From positions 1-5,835 of the forward strand of contig CAVGFV010000012.1 in assembly GCA_963628765.1 (NCBI GenBank): a stretch of 5,835 nt of DNA, written 5' to 3'. Origin of the DNA: Succinimonas sp963628765 (GTDB lineage: Bacteria; Pseudomonadota; Gammaproteobacteria; Enterobacterales; Succinivibrionaceae). Made by a program: the position numbers and the translations under genes. Of the stretch, positions 1 to 5,835 are shown one piece after another. The notes under the pieces are model-generated. The model was not told the origin of the DNA and did no database searches. It saw nothing but the letters and a program-made list of their open reading frames with translations. How positions within the stretch are numbered: the first letter of the stretch is position 1; every line of letters starts with the position of its first letter.

Positions 1-35
1 CTTTTTATGTCTAATGACATCTTATAATGGTTAAT

Positions 36-89
36 TTGTGTGTTTTAACATGGGGGCATCGCAAAAAAGTTAATTTATAGAAGTCCCCT
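36..89 (+). repeat. Left copy of a flanking inverted repeat (IS end or transposon terminal repeat)
   Basis: This stretch is the reverse complement of 5780-5835. The inner 33 bases (57-89, beginning CATCGC and ending GAAGTCCCCT) match 5780-5812 exactly. The outer part (36-56) matches with two substitutions and one missing TG unit in a TG run (TTGTGTGTTTT here, TTGTGTGTGTTTT in the other copy). Identity falls away sharply inside the GTCCCC edge, at about 88/89, which is how the end of a mobile element looks. The GGGGAC edge faces the gene block. Bases 1-35 lie outside the part that can be compared. An ATG on the minus strand at 20 reads open outward to the window edge, which would fit the start of a transposase in an IS running leftward, but seven codons prove nothing. 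The family is not identified. Confidence 0.85.
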
Positions 90-215
90 AATGTTAATAA
101 TATCACAAAATTTTAAAATTCATAAGTTTGAATGTAGTTAACATCTGATGTTTTTTTCATTTTTATTAAAAGAAACTGCAAATACTAAGAAATTGACATT
201 TCTTTTTATTATCTG
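90..215. other. AT-rich non-coding stretch between left repeat and terminator
   Basis: No credible reading frame is seen on either strand between the left repeat and the terminator. The sequence is very AT-rich. One small perfect inverted repeat, AAGAAAT-TGAC-ATTTCTT at 187-204, is followed on the plus strand by TTTATTAT. It could act as a weak terminator for transcription entering from the left, but the A/T-only stem makes this doubtful. A TTGACA at 193-198 lies inside this hairpin and has no acceptable -10 box at the right distance. Confidence 0.5.
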
Positions 216-251
216 AAACACAAAAGCGCATGTGAACCGTCCTCATGCGCT
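216..251 (-). terminator. Rho-independent terminator of the minus-strand gene block
   Basis: On the minus strand the sequence AGCGCATG (251-244) pairs perfectly with CATGCGCT (232-225) across an 11-base loop, giving an 8-bp stem with five G:C pairs. It is followed at once by the T-rich run TTTTGTGTTT (225-216). On the plus strand no T tract follows the stem, so the element is directional and fits the end of the leftward transcript. It lies about 80 bases past the stop codon of the secreted-protein gene. A much weaker hairpin (CCAAA/TTTGG, 295-309) precedes it in the same 3' region. Confidence 0.8.
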
Positions 252-330
252 CTAAACAATATACTATGTAATGCTTATTTATTACTTTTTAAATCCAAAA
301 CTGGTTTGGTATTTTAATTAAATTTTAAAA

Positions 331-1200
331 CTAAGGGGCAACATTGGTTGCATCGTCTCTTACTTCGCTATTTTTTGCATCATCATTAGTATCAGTGTTC
401 TGCGTCTTATTTTCGTTCGTTTCTTCGGATGCTTCTTCTGTAACCTCTTCTACGACCTCTTCGGTTACAGTAGTCTCTTCAACAACCCTTTTTTCATCAT
501 TGTTTGGTGCTTCTTTCTTATCGGATTCTTCTTTTAACTCTTCCTTATTTGTATCCTTTTCTTCGGTAACTTTTTTCGGCTCTTCTTTATTGGCTATATC
601 CGACTCGAAGATTTCTGGTACAGGCATAAGATCGTGTTCCCCTTCATCATCAGTACAGCTCATAAGAGCAGCTTCATAAGATTTAGCAAAACTGTCTAGA
701 GGCAAGTAATAATCCCATACTTGGGAACCTTGCTCAAATCTTAAATACACGGCTTTGTTTTCAGGATTCGACATGGCCATGTAAAGTTGTTCCATCTTAC
801 TCGTGATCCCATTGTACCCAGTTGGAATTAACACAAAGTCCCCATGCTGAACTAAGGCAGGAAATTCAAGAGCCTTATTTTTATGAGTTTGGGGATTACG
901 GTATAAATCCTTATACTTTAAAGCAAAGGAAAAAGTTGCCGGTGTATCAGGATTGATAATATCGGTAGCTAAGGCGGGAAGCCTAAATGAAATCGAAGGG
1001 ATGGGCCATGAATTCCGACACCCCACAGACATTTCAAACCAATCTATAAACTGTTTATCATAGTAAACAGCCTCGACTATGGCGGGATTGCCATCACGAA
1101 CTACAGAATAGCCACGTGTTGTTTTCCAAATTGCGGCATAGGCACTAGTGAGGCTTGTAGAAATTAATATCAGAAGCACCAGGGATAACTTTTTGTACAT
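331..1200 (-). CDS. Secreted protein of unknown function with long acidic, low-complexity C-terminal tail
   Basis: The family is not recognised. The product is 289 aa from the ATG at 1200, chosen because GAGAGG sits 5 bases upstream; a GTG two codons earlier (1206) would overlap that ribosome binding site. Residues 1-22 form a clear Sec signal peptide: lysines at 3-4, a hydrophobic core LSLVLLILIS, and a likely cleavage after AYA (22/23). Residues 23-182 look like one folded domain with exactly two cysteines (C61 and C182), a plausible disulfide, ending in the amphipathic YYLPLDSFAKSYEAAL. This is faintly reminiscent of small periplasmic proteins such as the IalB type, but too weak to assign. 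Residues from about 185 to 289 are rich in E, K, T, N and D (for example VVEETTVTEEVVEEVTEEAS) and probably disordered. It is the last gene before the terminator and has its own candidate promoter, so it may be independent of the upstream genes. Confidence 0.85.
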   Translation of the reverse strand: MYKKLSLVLLILISTSLTSAYAAIWKTTRGYSVVRDGNPAIVEAVYYDKQFIDWFEMSVGCRNSWPIPSISFRLPALATDIINPDTPATFSFALKYKDLYRNPQTHKNKALEFPALVQHGDFVLIPTGYNGITSKMEQLYMAMSNPENKAVYLRFEQGSQVWDYYLPLDSFAKSYEAALMSCTDDEGEHDLMPVPEIFESDIANKEEPKKVTEEKDTNKEELKEESDKKEAPNNDEKRVVEETTVTEEVVEEVTEEASEETNENKTQNTDTNDDAKNSEVRDDATNVAP

Positions 1201-1205
1201 TGGCA

Positions 1206-1211
1206 CCTCTC
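1206..1211 (-). promoter_or_regulatory. Ribosome binding site deciding the start of the secreted-protein gene
   Basis: The minus strand reads GAGAGG-TGCCA-ATG, so the purine-rich Shine-Dalgarno ends 5 bases before the ATG at 1200. This favours that ATG over the in-frame GTG at 1206, and the ATG start also gives the more typical signal-peptide N-terminus (MYKK). Confidence 0.7.
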
Positions 1212-1239
1212 ATTTCTCAAGCTCGAAAACACTAACACC

Positions 1240-1268
1240 ATATTACCCCGTCTTCAAAATTAGGTCAT
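1240..1268 (-). promoter_or_regulatory. Candidate sigma-70 promoter for the secreted-protein gene
   Basis: In the gap after the helicase gene the minus strand has ATGACC (1268-1263; four of six matches to TTGACA), a 17-base spacer, and TAATAT (1245-1240; four of six matches to TATAAT). Transcription would begin near 1233 and give a leader of about 30 bases. The spacing is ideal but neither box is strong, and AT-rich DNA yields such matches by chance. Confidence 0.4.
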
Positions 1269-1319
1269 TAAAATTGTCGTTATCCTGCGACAGAAGAACC
1301 TACTTCTAAAACAAACAAG

Positions 1320-3530
1320 CTATTTTCTACTGATATGACTAATTAAATTCTGAGCCTTTCTTAAATCCATTGTTTCTTCAACAAAAGAACGTAATAGTAT
1401 TTCTCTTGGTAAGTATTCATCAAACTTGTGTAGGTAAAGATCACTATCTTCCTTGCCATAAAAAATTTTTTCAATATTAAAATCAGTAGGCAGGATTTCT
1501 TTAAGTTTTTCCATAATATAGCCAGTACCTCTTCTAGAAAAGAGGCCAATTCTAGCATCATCTATTTCAGTAAATTCCTTTGATTGAAGTAAGTAACGGA
1601 GTGCAGCCTGTACACGCGTACCCATAAATATAGGTAACAAGGTTCCGTTTTTACCAGTCACTTCATGATACAAAGCATAAGCATCAGTTAGCGCAGTTTC
1701 CGCATAAGGCGTTAGATACGAAGGCAGATAGGCCTCTTCGAAAATCCTTCGCATTTCACTATGGATCTTAGGATGCACGGTGATAAAAGAAGGACCACAA
1801 AAGAGATCGATTATCTTACGCTCTTCCGTTGGAATTACTTTAATATGTCGGGTCTTACGAATAATTTCCTCAACCTTCCAGCGTCTACCACCTAGAACAA
1901 AGGCATCTCCCTTTTTTAATAGCAGGCCACTCTGAGGATTAATTGTTCCAATGGATTTACCCTCTGATGAAACACTAAATTCTGGAAGGGTATCAAAAGC
2001 TGCATAGAAATCAAAAAACTCTGTGATTTGTTCCCCTTTAGGTGCTAAAGCTAATACTCCAGTTTTGTATTGCATAATAAGGTTACGTTCATAAAGACCA
2101 TTTAACACCTTAGAAAAATCTTCTTTGGAAAAATACGGTTCTACTCGCTCATTTTCAGTGCCGTCTTTACTTAAAAGATAAACATGTTGTCTGAAACAAA
2201 CTGTACAAATTTCCAGGTAAAGATCTTTAGGCTTCATACCACCATGTTCTGATAATAGAGACAGAATCTGATGCACTAAAGTTGACCAGTCAAAATGCCT
2301 CGTATTTAAAGGTTCGGACCAACCTGACTTCATAAGTTCGATCTCAGCAATGCTTTTTACTAAATCGAGTTTTAAAACTCCCGCAATATACCCTTTATCT
2401 TCTGGATATTCTGGTAAAAAGAATTGAAATTCTTGACTTGCTCCTTCCTTACGACCACAGCGTCCGAGTCTTTGAATCAAAGATGAAACTGTATGGGGAG
2501 CCTGTAGAAAAATCACCCTATCAATACTTCCGATATCGATCCCCAGCTCTAAGGTATTGGTACAAAAAACGGCAATATTATCCTTACTCTTGAGATCTTC
2601 TTCTGTTTTTTTCCTATCTAATCGCGAAAGAGAAGCATGATGCACGCCATAGATATTTGGTGTGCCTGTTAACTTTGCAATCGCTCGAAGAGTACTTGAG
2701 TGTTCCTCAAGACCATTTTTATTATTACCAAAGATAAGGCTTTTTCCGTTTAAGGTGCGCTTATGAAGTTCTAAATCCAATTCACTATAAGCGACATCTG
2801 GAGATAACTCCTCATTTTTCCCTTTAAATCTTAGAGATCTTAAAAGGCGTACCTTACCCACACGTTTTTTAGTTCCTTCGGTGCTGGTGATGATCTTTAC
2901 ACTCTTAGGATTTTCAGGGTTAAGGAGTTCTGCGAGATCCTCGGGGTTTGTAACCGTTGCAGAAAGTGCAATCTTACGAGGTTTTATATTGAGTTCGTAT
3001 TCGAGTCTTCGAATAAGGCTAACAAGATGAGTTCCACGAACATTACCTGTAAAAGAATGAATTTCATCGATCACAATAAATGATAGCTGTCCTAAAAGTC
3101 CCCGCATCTCTATATGATGATTGACAAACATGGCCTCGAGAGATTCAGGAGTCATAAGGATGATGCCCCGAGGCTTTTTGATAACCTTTTTCTTTGCGGA
3201 AACACTAGCCTCACCATGCCACATGGTTACTGGAAAATCTAAATAGCGACAAAGGTCCTGCACCCTCTTAAATTGATCGTTTATAAGAGCTCTTAAAGGG
3301 GAAATATAAAGAATCTTAACAGCGTCTTTAGCTTCTTCTCCAGAAAGAGAAATGATAGGTAAAAAGGCAGCTTCGGTTTTACCACTTGCGGTAGGAGCCG
3401 AAATTATGAGATCACTAGTACCTGAATTTACCGCTTTAATGGCGTCTATTTGAATTTGTCTAAACTGACGCCATTCTAGTTCATATATCGCCCTTTGCAT
3501 CTCAGGGCTTAAGTAATCAAATACATGCAT
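1320..3530 (-). CDS. brxHI: BrxHI/SngC-type Lhr-like DEAD/DEAH-box (SF2) helicase
   Basis: This 736-aa protein is an ATP-dependent superfamily 2 helicase or translocase expected to act on nucleic acid in the cytoplasm. All core motifs are intact: I SAPTASGKT (44-52), Ia SPLRALI (78-84), Ib TPES (127-130), II DEIH (155-158), III SAT (190-192), IV SLIFGNN (264-270), V NTLELGIDIG (325-334) and VI QRLGRCGR (353-360) with its arginine fingers. The C-terminal half has Lhr-type features: a winged-helix-like region (about 415-500), FVLGGRRWKVEEI (545-557) as in the Lhr beta-barrel, and YLPREILLRSF near the end. The length suits the shorter BrxHI/SngC group, well below full-length Lhr of about 1,500 aa. 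The ATG at 3530 lies 2 bases after the ATPase stop codon with no good Shine-Dalgarno, so translation is probably coupled. In type 2 BREX and Shango the same helicase-ATPase pair serves anti-phage defence. The helicase class is near certain; the defence role is inferred from the pairing. Confidence 0.93.
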   Translation of the reverse strand: MHVFDYLSPEMQRAIYELEWRQFRQIQIDAIKAVNSGTSDLIISAPTASGKTEAAFLPIISLSGEEAKDAVKILYISPLRALINDQFKRVQDLCRYLDFPVTMWHGEASVSAKKKVIKKPRGIILMTPESLEAMFVNHHIEMRGLLGQLSFIVIDEIHSFTGNVRGTHLVSLIRRLEYELNIKPRKIALSATVTNPEDLAELLNPENPKSVKIITSTEGTKKRVGKVRLLRSLRFKGKNEELSPDVAYSELDLELHKRTLNGKSLIFGNNKNGLEEHSSTLRAIAKLTGTPNIYGVHHASLSRLDRKKTEEDLKSKDNIAVFCTNTLELGIDIGSIDRVIFLQAPHTVSSLIQRLGRCGRKEGASQEFQFFLPEYPEDKGYIAGVLKLDLVKSIAEIELMKSGWSEPLNTRHFDWSTLVHQILSLLSEHGGMKPKDLYLEICTVCFRQHVYLLSKDGTENERVEPYFSKEDFSKVLNGLYERNLIMQYKTGVLALAPKGEQITEFFDFYAAFDTLPEFSVSSEGKSIGTINPQSGLLLKKGDAFVLGGRRWKVEEIIRKTRHIKVIPTEERKIIDLFCGPSFITVHPKIHSEMRRIFEEAYLPSYLTPYAETALTDAYALYHEVTGKNGTLLPIFMGTRVQAALRYLLQSKEFTEIDDARIGLFSRRGTGYIMEKLKEILPTDFNIEKIFYGKEDSDLYLHKFDEYLPREILLRSFVEETMDLRKAQNLISHISRK

Positions 3531-3532
3531 GG

Positions 3533-4864
3533 CTAAATGCTAGTAAGATCGTCAAGATCCAAAGATTTAGAACTCTCAGAACCACTTAAATCAGCTTTTG
3601 GTGCTTCCTCTGTATCACCCAAATTTACATCCTTAAGGTAAGTACCAATATCAGTATTCGGATTTCTTTCTAAGAGACTCAAAAGACCTACAAAGATTCT
3701 TATAGATTCACGAGGAGTCATATAAGCTTTGGCCCCTAATCTTCCTAAGAGCCAAGTCATAAAAGTCTTGATATCATCATCTGATACCAAAAAGGCATTC
3801 TTGTCATAGGAGGCAAAAACATTTCGGATATTTGAAAACAAAACATAAAGTTCTTCCTGTAGCAGGTTAGGAAGACGTATCACAGGTTGGGTGAGATCGC
3901 GATGGCCCTGAGCTGCAAAAGGACTATCTTGAAGGCGGCTTTTTAGAGCTTCATAACTAAACATGCCGCGGTTTTTGTCTTCTAGAAACTCCGGTGTACC
4001 ACTAAAAATAAATTCCAAATACTCAGCAGTTTCACCTTGGGTCGTATCATTCAAAATAGAGAGAATTTTTTCGTAATTCTTCCCTCGAGATGATGGACGT
4101 AATCTAGCTAGTACTGCTAATTCGTCAATGGCAACTACTAAACCGGAATAGCCTGCTAATCTCACAAAGCCCGAATACAATTTTAGGTAATCATAGAAAT
4201 TTTGGTCATCAATGATGGTACGCACATTGAGCTCCTGTCTCGCTTCGGTTTTAGTAGAGTATTCTGCTCTCAGCCAACGGAGTGCTAAGGAAGCCATTAT
4301 GTCATTGCCATTTTGATAGGCTTTAATGTAGGTAGCAAGAACCTTGGCAAAGTCATAACAGTTAGTATATTTTTCTAAAGGCTTTAAAATTTTTACAATA
4401 TAAGCTTCATCAGGATCAGGATTCTCGGCAAGTATTTCTGAAGCCCAACTCTCTACTATGGTGGACAAAGCTCCACCTTGAGGTTTAGTTCTAGTAGAGA
4501 TATTAGTTACTAGTTCTGAAAACAAAGCTCTCGAAGAGGAATTCGAGCTACTTAGTACCTTTTCCATAGAAACATCGGCATTCATCACTACTAGATTTTT
4601 CTTATGGGCTATCAGCTTACAGAGAGTAAGGAAGAAAGTTTTCCCTGAACCAAATTGCCCCACAATAAAACGAGTCTTTGAACCACCATTTAAAATCAAA
4701 TCATAGTCTTTCAAAATCTCATTGATTTCTTCGCTACGCCCTACTTGAATATGCTGAAGGCCAATATTAGGCACCATGCCTTGTCTTAAGGATTCTAAAA
4801 TTGCCGTTCTTTCGCGAGGTTTAAGAAGTATTTTGTTAGGGAGTTCAGACATAGAAAGATCCAT
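3533..4864 (-). CDS. brxD: BrxD/SngB-type (DUF2791) P-loop ATPase
   Basis: This 443-aa protein is an AAA-type ATPase of the DUF2791 family, called BrxD in type 2 BREX and corresponding to SngB in Shango. The N-terminus shows the family signature: ILESLRQGMVPNIGLQHIQV (22-41), then the VGR..EI..IL segment and the GGSKTRF lead-in to Walker A GQFGSGKT (69-76). Walker B is LVVAIDELAVL (242-252; D247, E248), followed by a sensor-like FSGTPEF (287-293). A C-terminal TPRESIRIFVGLL (383-395) is also typical. The last 30 residues are an acidic, serine-rich tail (GSESSKSLDLDDLTSI). The start is uncertain: the ATG at 4864 and the ATG at 4852 (residue 5) both have only weak ribosome binding sites. Its stop codon is 2 bases before the helicase start, strong evidence that the two act together. 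The precise biochemical role is unproven; a loader or regulator of the helicase is inference. Confidence 0.9.
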   Translation of the reverse strand: MDLSMSELPNKILLKPRERTAILESLRQGMVPNIGLQHIQVGRSEEINEILKDYDLILNGGSKTRFIVGQFGSGKTFFLTLCKLIAHKKNLVVMNADVSMEKVLSSSNSSSRALFSELVTNISTRTKPQGGALSTIVESWASEILAENPDPDEAYIVKILKPLEKYTNCYDFAKVLATYIKAYQNGNDIMASLALRWLRAEYSTKTEARQELNVRTIIDDQNFYDYLKLYSGFVRLAGYSGLVVAIDELAVLARLRPSSRGKNYEKILSILNDTTQGETAEYLEFIFSGTPEFLEDKNRGMFSYEALKSRLQDSPFAAQGHRDLTQPVIRLPNLLQEELYVLFSNIRNVFASYDKNAFLVSDDDIKTFMTWLLGRLGAKAYMTPRESIRIFVGLLSLLERNPNTDIGTYLKDVNLGDTEEAPKADLSGSESSKSLDLDDLTSI

Positions 4865-4951
4865 CCGTAATGTACTTGCAGAGTTTTACAAAGTTTATAT
4901 TTTTAGGTTACCTTGCAAATTTTAACACATGCGGCGGATCACATCATTGAA

Positions 4952-4982
4952 ATTATAAGTATGGAATCTGCCTATTTCTTAA
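4952..4982 (-). promoter_or_regulatory. Weak candidate promoter in the gap before the ATPase gene
   Basis: The 114-bp gap between the phosphatase and ATPase genes (4865-4978) contains a perfect TATAAT on the minus strand (4957-4952). The only partner is TTAAGA (4982-4977) at a rather long 19-base spacing, overlapping the phosphatase stop codon. The gap is large for a tight operon, so an internal promoter or processing site is reasonable, but this match is weak. No terminator hairpin with a T tract is visible in the gap, so readthrough from the phosphatase gene is also likely. Confidence 0.25.
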
Positions 4983-5725
4983 TTAAACCTACCCAAGAGG
5001 CAACTTAAATCATCATGCGAACCATGCTCTTTGGCCAAATCGCAGAGATTCTGAATCTTTTCATTATCACTATCTGGTTTTGCCATAACATGGGCAATAT
5101 CTTCTAAAGATAAATACTCATGCACGCCATCCGTTGTCATTAGTAGAAAATCCGAATCATTTTTTGGAATTTGCGTAGTTACTAAACGAAGAGCCCAATC
5201 CGTACTGCCACCACCAAAGCAAGCAGTAATGATATTTCTTGGGCATTGAGGTTCTTTTTCCCCCATATCAAGGTGATCTTGATATGCTGTATGGTCGTGA
5301 GATAGTTGAGTGATTTTAAATCTATCACCGATATATATTCGCGTATTCCCCGCATAGCCAAAGTAAATATCATGTTCATTAATCCAAGCCACGGCAATGG
5401 TGGTGGCCATCTTGAATTCTTGGGGATCTTTTCGAGAAACAGCAAAGCAAATTAGTTCACGATTTGCCAGAGTTAGCAAATTTCGAAATTCCTGGAGATT
5501 CTTAGGCTGTTTCTGAGAAAAGGCGTTTCTGAAAATAGTGAGGGCCATAGTGCTAGCAAGTTGCCCACCAGGAGTGGAACTCACACCATCAGCAAGAGCA
5601 CAAGAGAAAGGAAACTCTGAGTTAACTACTCCAGAATTACCACGTGAAACTTTGCCACTTGCAAGGACCGAGTCTTCACACCGTAGATTATCCTCTCCCT
5701 TGGAAGAACAATATACAATATTCAT
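4979..5725 (-). CDS. PP2C-family serine/threonine protein phosphatase
   Basis: This 248-aa single-domain protein matches the length of minimal bacterial PP2C (PPM) phosphatases, metal-dependent enzymes that remove phosphate from serine or threonine. Motifs in order: N-terminal SSKGEDNLRCEDS with R15, E17 and D18; ALADGVSSTPGGQLAS (43-58) with metal-binding D46 and G47; KMATTIAVAWI (105-115); GYAGNTRIYIGD (123-134) followed by QLSHDHTA (140-147); TTDGVHEYLS (197-206) with D199; and SHDDLSCLLGRF (236-247) with D238. The metal-ligand aspartates are all present, so it is probably active. One deviation is GNTR at 126-129, where most relatives have GDSR. No signal peptide or membrane segment is seen. 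The ATG at 5725 has AGAAGGGAT 6 bases upstream. It leads the block ahead of the ATPase and helicase, yet no protein kinase is in the window. PP2C-kinase-TerY triads occur in Ter-type defence loci, so a regulatory role is inferred. The family call is firm; the substrate is unknown. Confidence 0.92.
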   Translation of the reverse strand: MNIVYCSSKGEDNLRCEDSVLASGKVSRGNSGVVNSEFPFSCALADGVSSTPGGQLASTMALTIFRNAFSQKQPKNLQEFRNLLTLANRELICFAVSRKDPQEFKMATTIAVAWINEHDIYFGYAGNTRIYIGDRFKITQLSHDHTAYQDHLDMGEKEPQCPRNIITACFGGGSTDWALRLVTTQIPKNDSDFLLMTTDGVHEYLSLEDIAHVMAKPDSDNEKIQNLCDLAKEHGSHDDLSCLLGRFN

Positions 5726-5731
5726 CTTTTA

Positions 5732-5740
5732 ATCCCTTCT
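5732..5740 (-). promoter_or_regulatory. Ribosome binding site of the phosphatase gene
   Basis: The minus strand reads AGAAGGGAT, then six bases (TAAAAG), then the ATG at 5725. The AAGGG core is the strongest Shine-Dalgarno in the window and fixes the phosphatase start. Confidence 0.75.
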
Positions 5741-5751
5741 GTTAATCAGTT

Positions 5752-5780
5752 TTTATAGTAGTGATAATTGTTTATTATAA
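5752..5780 (-). promoter_or_regulatory. Candidate promoter region at the inner edge of the right repeat
   Basis: Two overlapping possibilities exist on the minus strand. One is TTATAA (5780-5775), a 17-base spacer and TATAAA (5757-5752), giving a leader of about 20 bases. The other uses the perfect TATAAT at 5779-5774 as the -10 box; its -35 region (AAGTTA, 5802-5797) would then lie inside the repeat and is far from consensus. Either would start transcription of the phosphatase gene from the element boundary. The spacing is good, but one or both hexamers are poor. Confidence 0.4.
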
Positions 5781-5835
5781 GGGGACTTCTATAAATTAAC
5801 TTTTTTGCGATGTCCCAATGTTAAAACACACACAA
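5780..5835 (-). repeat. Right copy of the flanking inverted repeat, running to the window edge
   Basis: This stretch is inverted relative to 36-89. It begins AGGGGACTTCTATAAATTAA and continues through GCGATG with 33 identical bases. The outer part (5813-5835) differs by two substitutions and an extra TG unit. The repeat is cut by the window end, so its true length is unknown. On the plus strand TAA stands directly inside the GGGG/CCCC edge at both copies (89-91 and 5778-5780). This could be a chance feature of AT-rich DNA or a trace of a short target duplication of the kind some IS5-family elements make. Confidence 0.85.

Noticed and set aside
1..35. Possible start of a transposase reading outward from an ATG at position 20 (minus strand)
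   Set aside because: Only seven codons are visible before the window ends and the ribosome binding site is weak, so it cannot be supported as a gene from this sequence.
193..198. Perfect TTGACA -35 box on the plus strand
   Set aside because: No reasonable -10 hexamer occurs 16-18 bases downstream and no plus-strand gene follows. It lies within a small inverted repeat.
344..679. A 111-codon plus-strand open frame rich in serine, opposite the tail of the secreted protein
   Set aside because: It is the complement of the low-complexity E/K/T-rich tail on the minus strand, which produces a long S/V/F-rich frame automatically. The minus-strand gene has a signal peptide, ribosome binding site and terminator; this one has none.
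1292..1307. Hairpin AGAAG-AACCTA-CTTCT just after the helicase stop codon
   Set aside because: The stem has only 5 bp and no T tract follows it on the minus strand, so it is not a convincing terminator.
1361..1561. Short minus-strand frame inside the helicase C-terminal region
   Set aside because: It lies in another frame within an intact helicase gene whose C-terminal motifs continue without a break, so it is a shadow.
4930..4949. Plus-strand GCGGCGGATCACATCATT resembles the 3' end of 16S rRNA (GCGGCTGGATCACCTCCTT)
   Set aside because: The match covers only about 19 bases, with one missing base and two substitutions, and the sequence before it does not follow 16S rRNA. It is probably chance; a fragment this short cannot be called rRNA or an integration scar.
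5182..5445. 87-codon minus-strand frame inside the phosphatase gene
   Set aside because: It overlaps catalytic PP2C motifs in a different frame, has no sensible domain and no ribosome binding site.
5538..5732. 64-codon plus-strand frame opposite the phosphatase N-terminus
   Set aside because: It is antisense to the conserved PP2C start region, has no family resemblance, and runs into the ribosome binding site of the real gene.

Overview
This is an AT-rich bacterial window carrying one compact block of four genes, all on the minus strand and therefore transcribed from right to left. The last gene has a Sec signal peptide and apparently a periplasmic or outer-surface product, which points to a Gram-negative host, probably a low-GC proteobacterium. 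The sequence does not let me name a genus.

Layout, right to left. A near-identical inverted repeat (5780-5835) faces its partner at the far left (36-89); the two bracket the whole block like transposon ends or the inner ends of two oppositely oriented IS copies. Just inside the right repeat lie candidate promoter elements and a good Shine-Dalgarno. Next come a PP2C-type protein phosphatase (4979-5725), a 114-bp gap, and a DUF2791/BrxD-type P-loop ATPase (3533-4864). The ATPase is followed after only 2 bp by a BrxHI-type (Lhr-like) superfamily 2 helicase (1320-3530). After a gap of about 119 bp with its own candidate promoter comes a secreted protein with a long acidic, low-complexity tail (331-1200). 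A rho-independent terminator (216-251) follows, then AT-rich non-coding DNA and the left repeat.

The ATPase-helicase pair is the module shared by type 2 (Pgl-like) BREX and by the Shango anti-phage system, where it corresponds to SngB and SngC beside the TerB-domain protein SngA. Here neither TerB nor any BREX core gene (PglX, PglZ, PglY/BrxC, PglW) is present; the lead gene is instead a stand-alone PP2C phosphatase with no kinase in view. My reading, which is inference, is a phosphatase-controlled variant of the ATPase-helicase defence module, or the surviving 3' part of a larger operon cut by an insertion element at the right repeat. The phosphatase would tune a phosphorylation signal and the coupled ATPase and helicase would act on DNA. 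The exported protein may be a passenger rather than a component.

No tRNA, rRNA, CRISPR array or complete transposase gene is seen.
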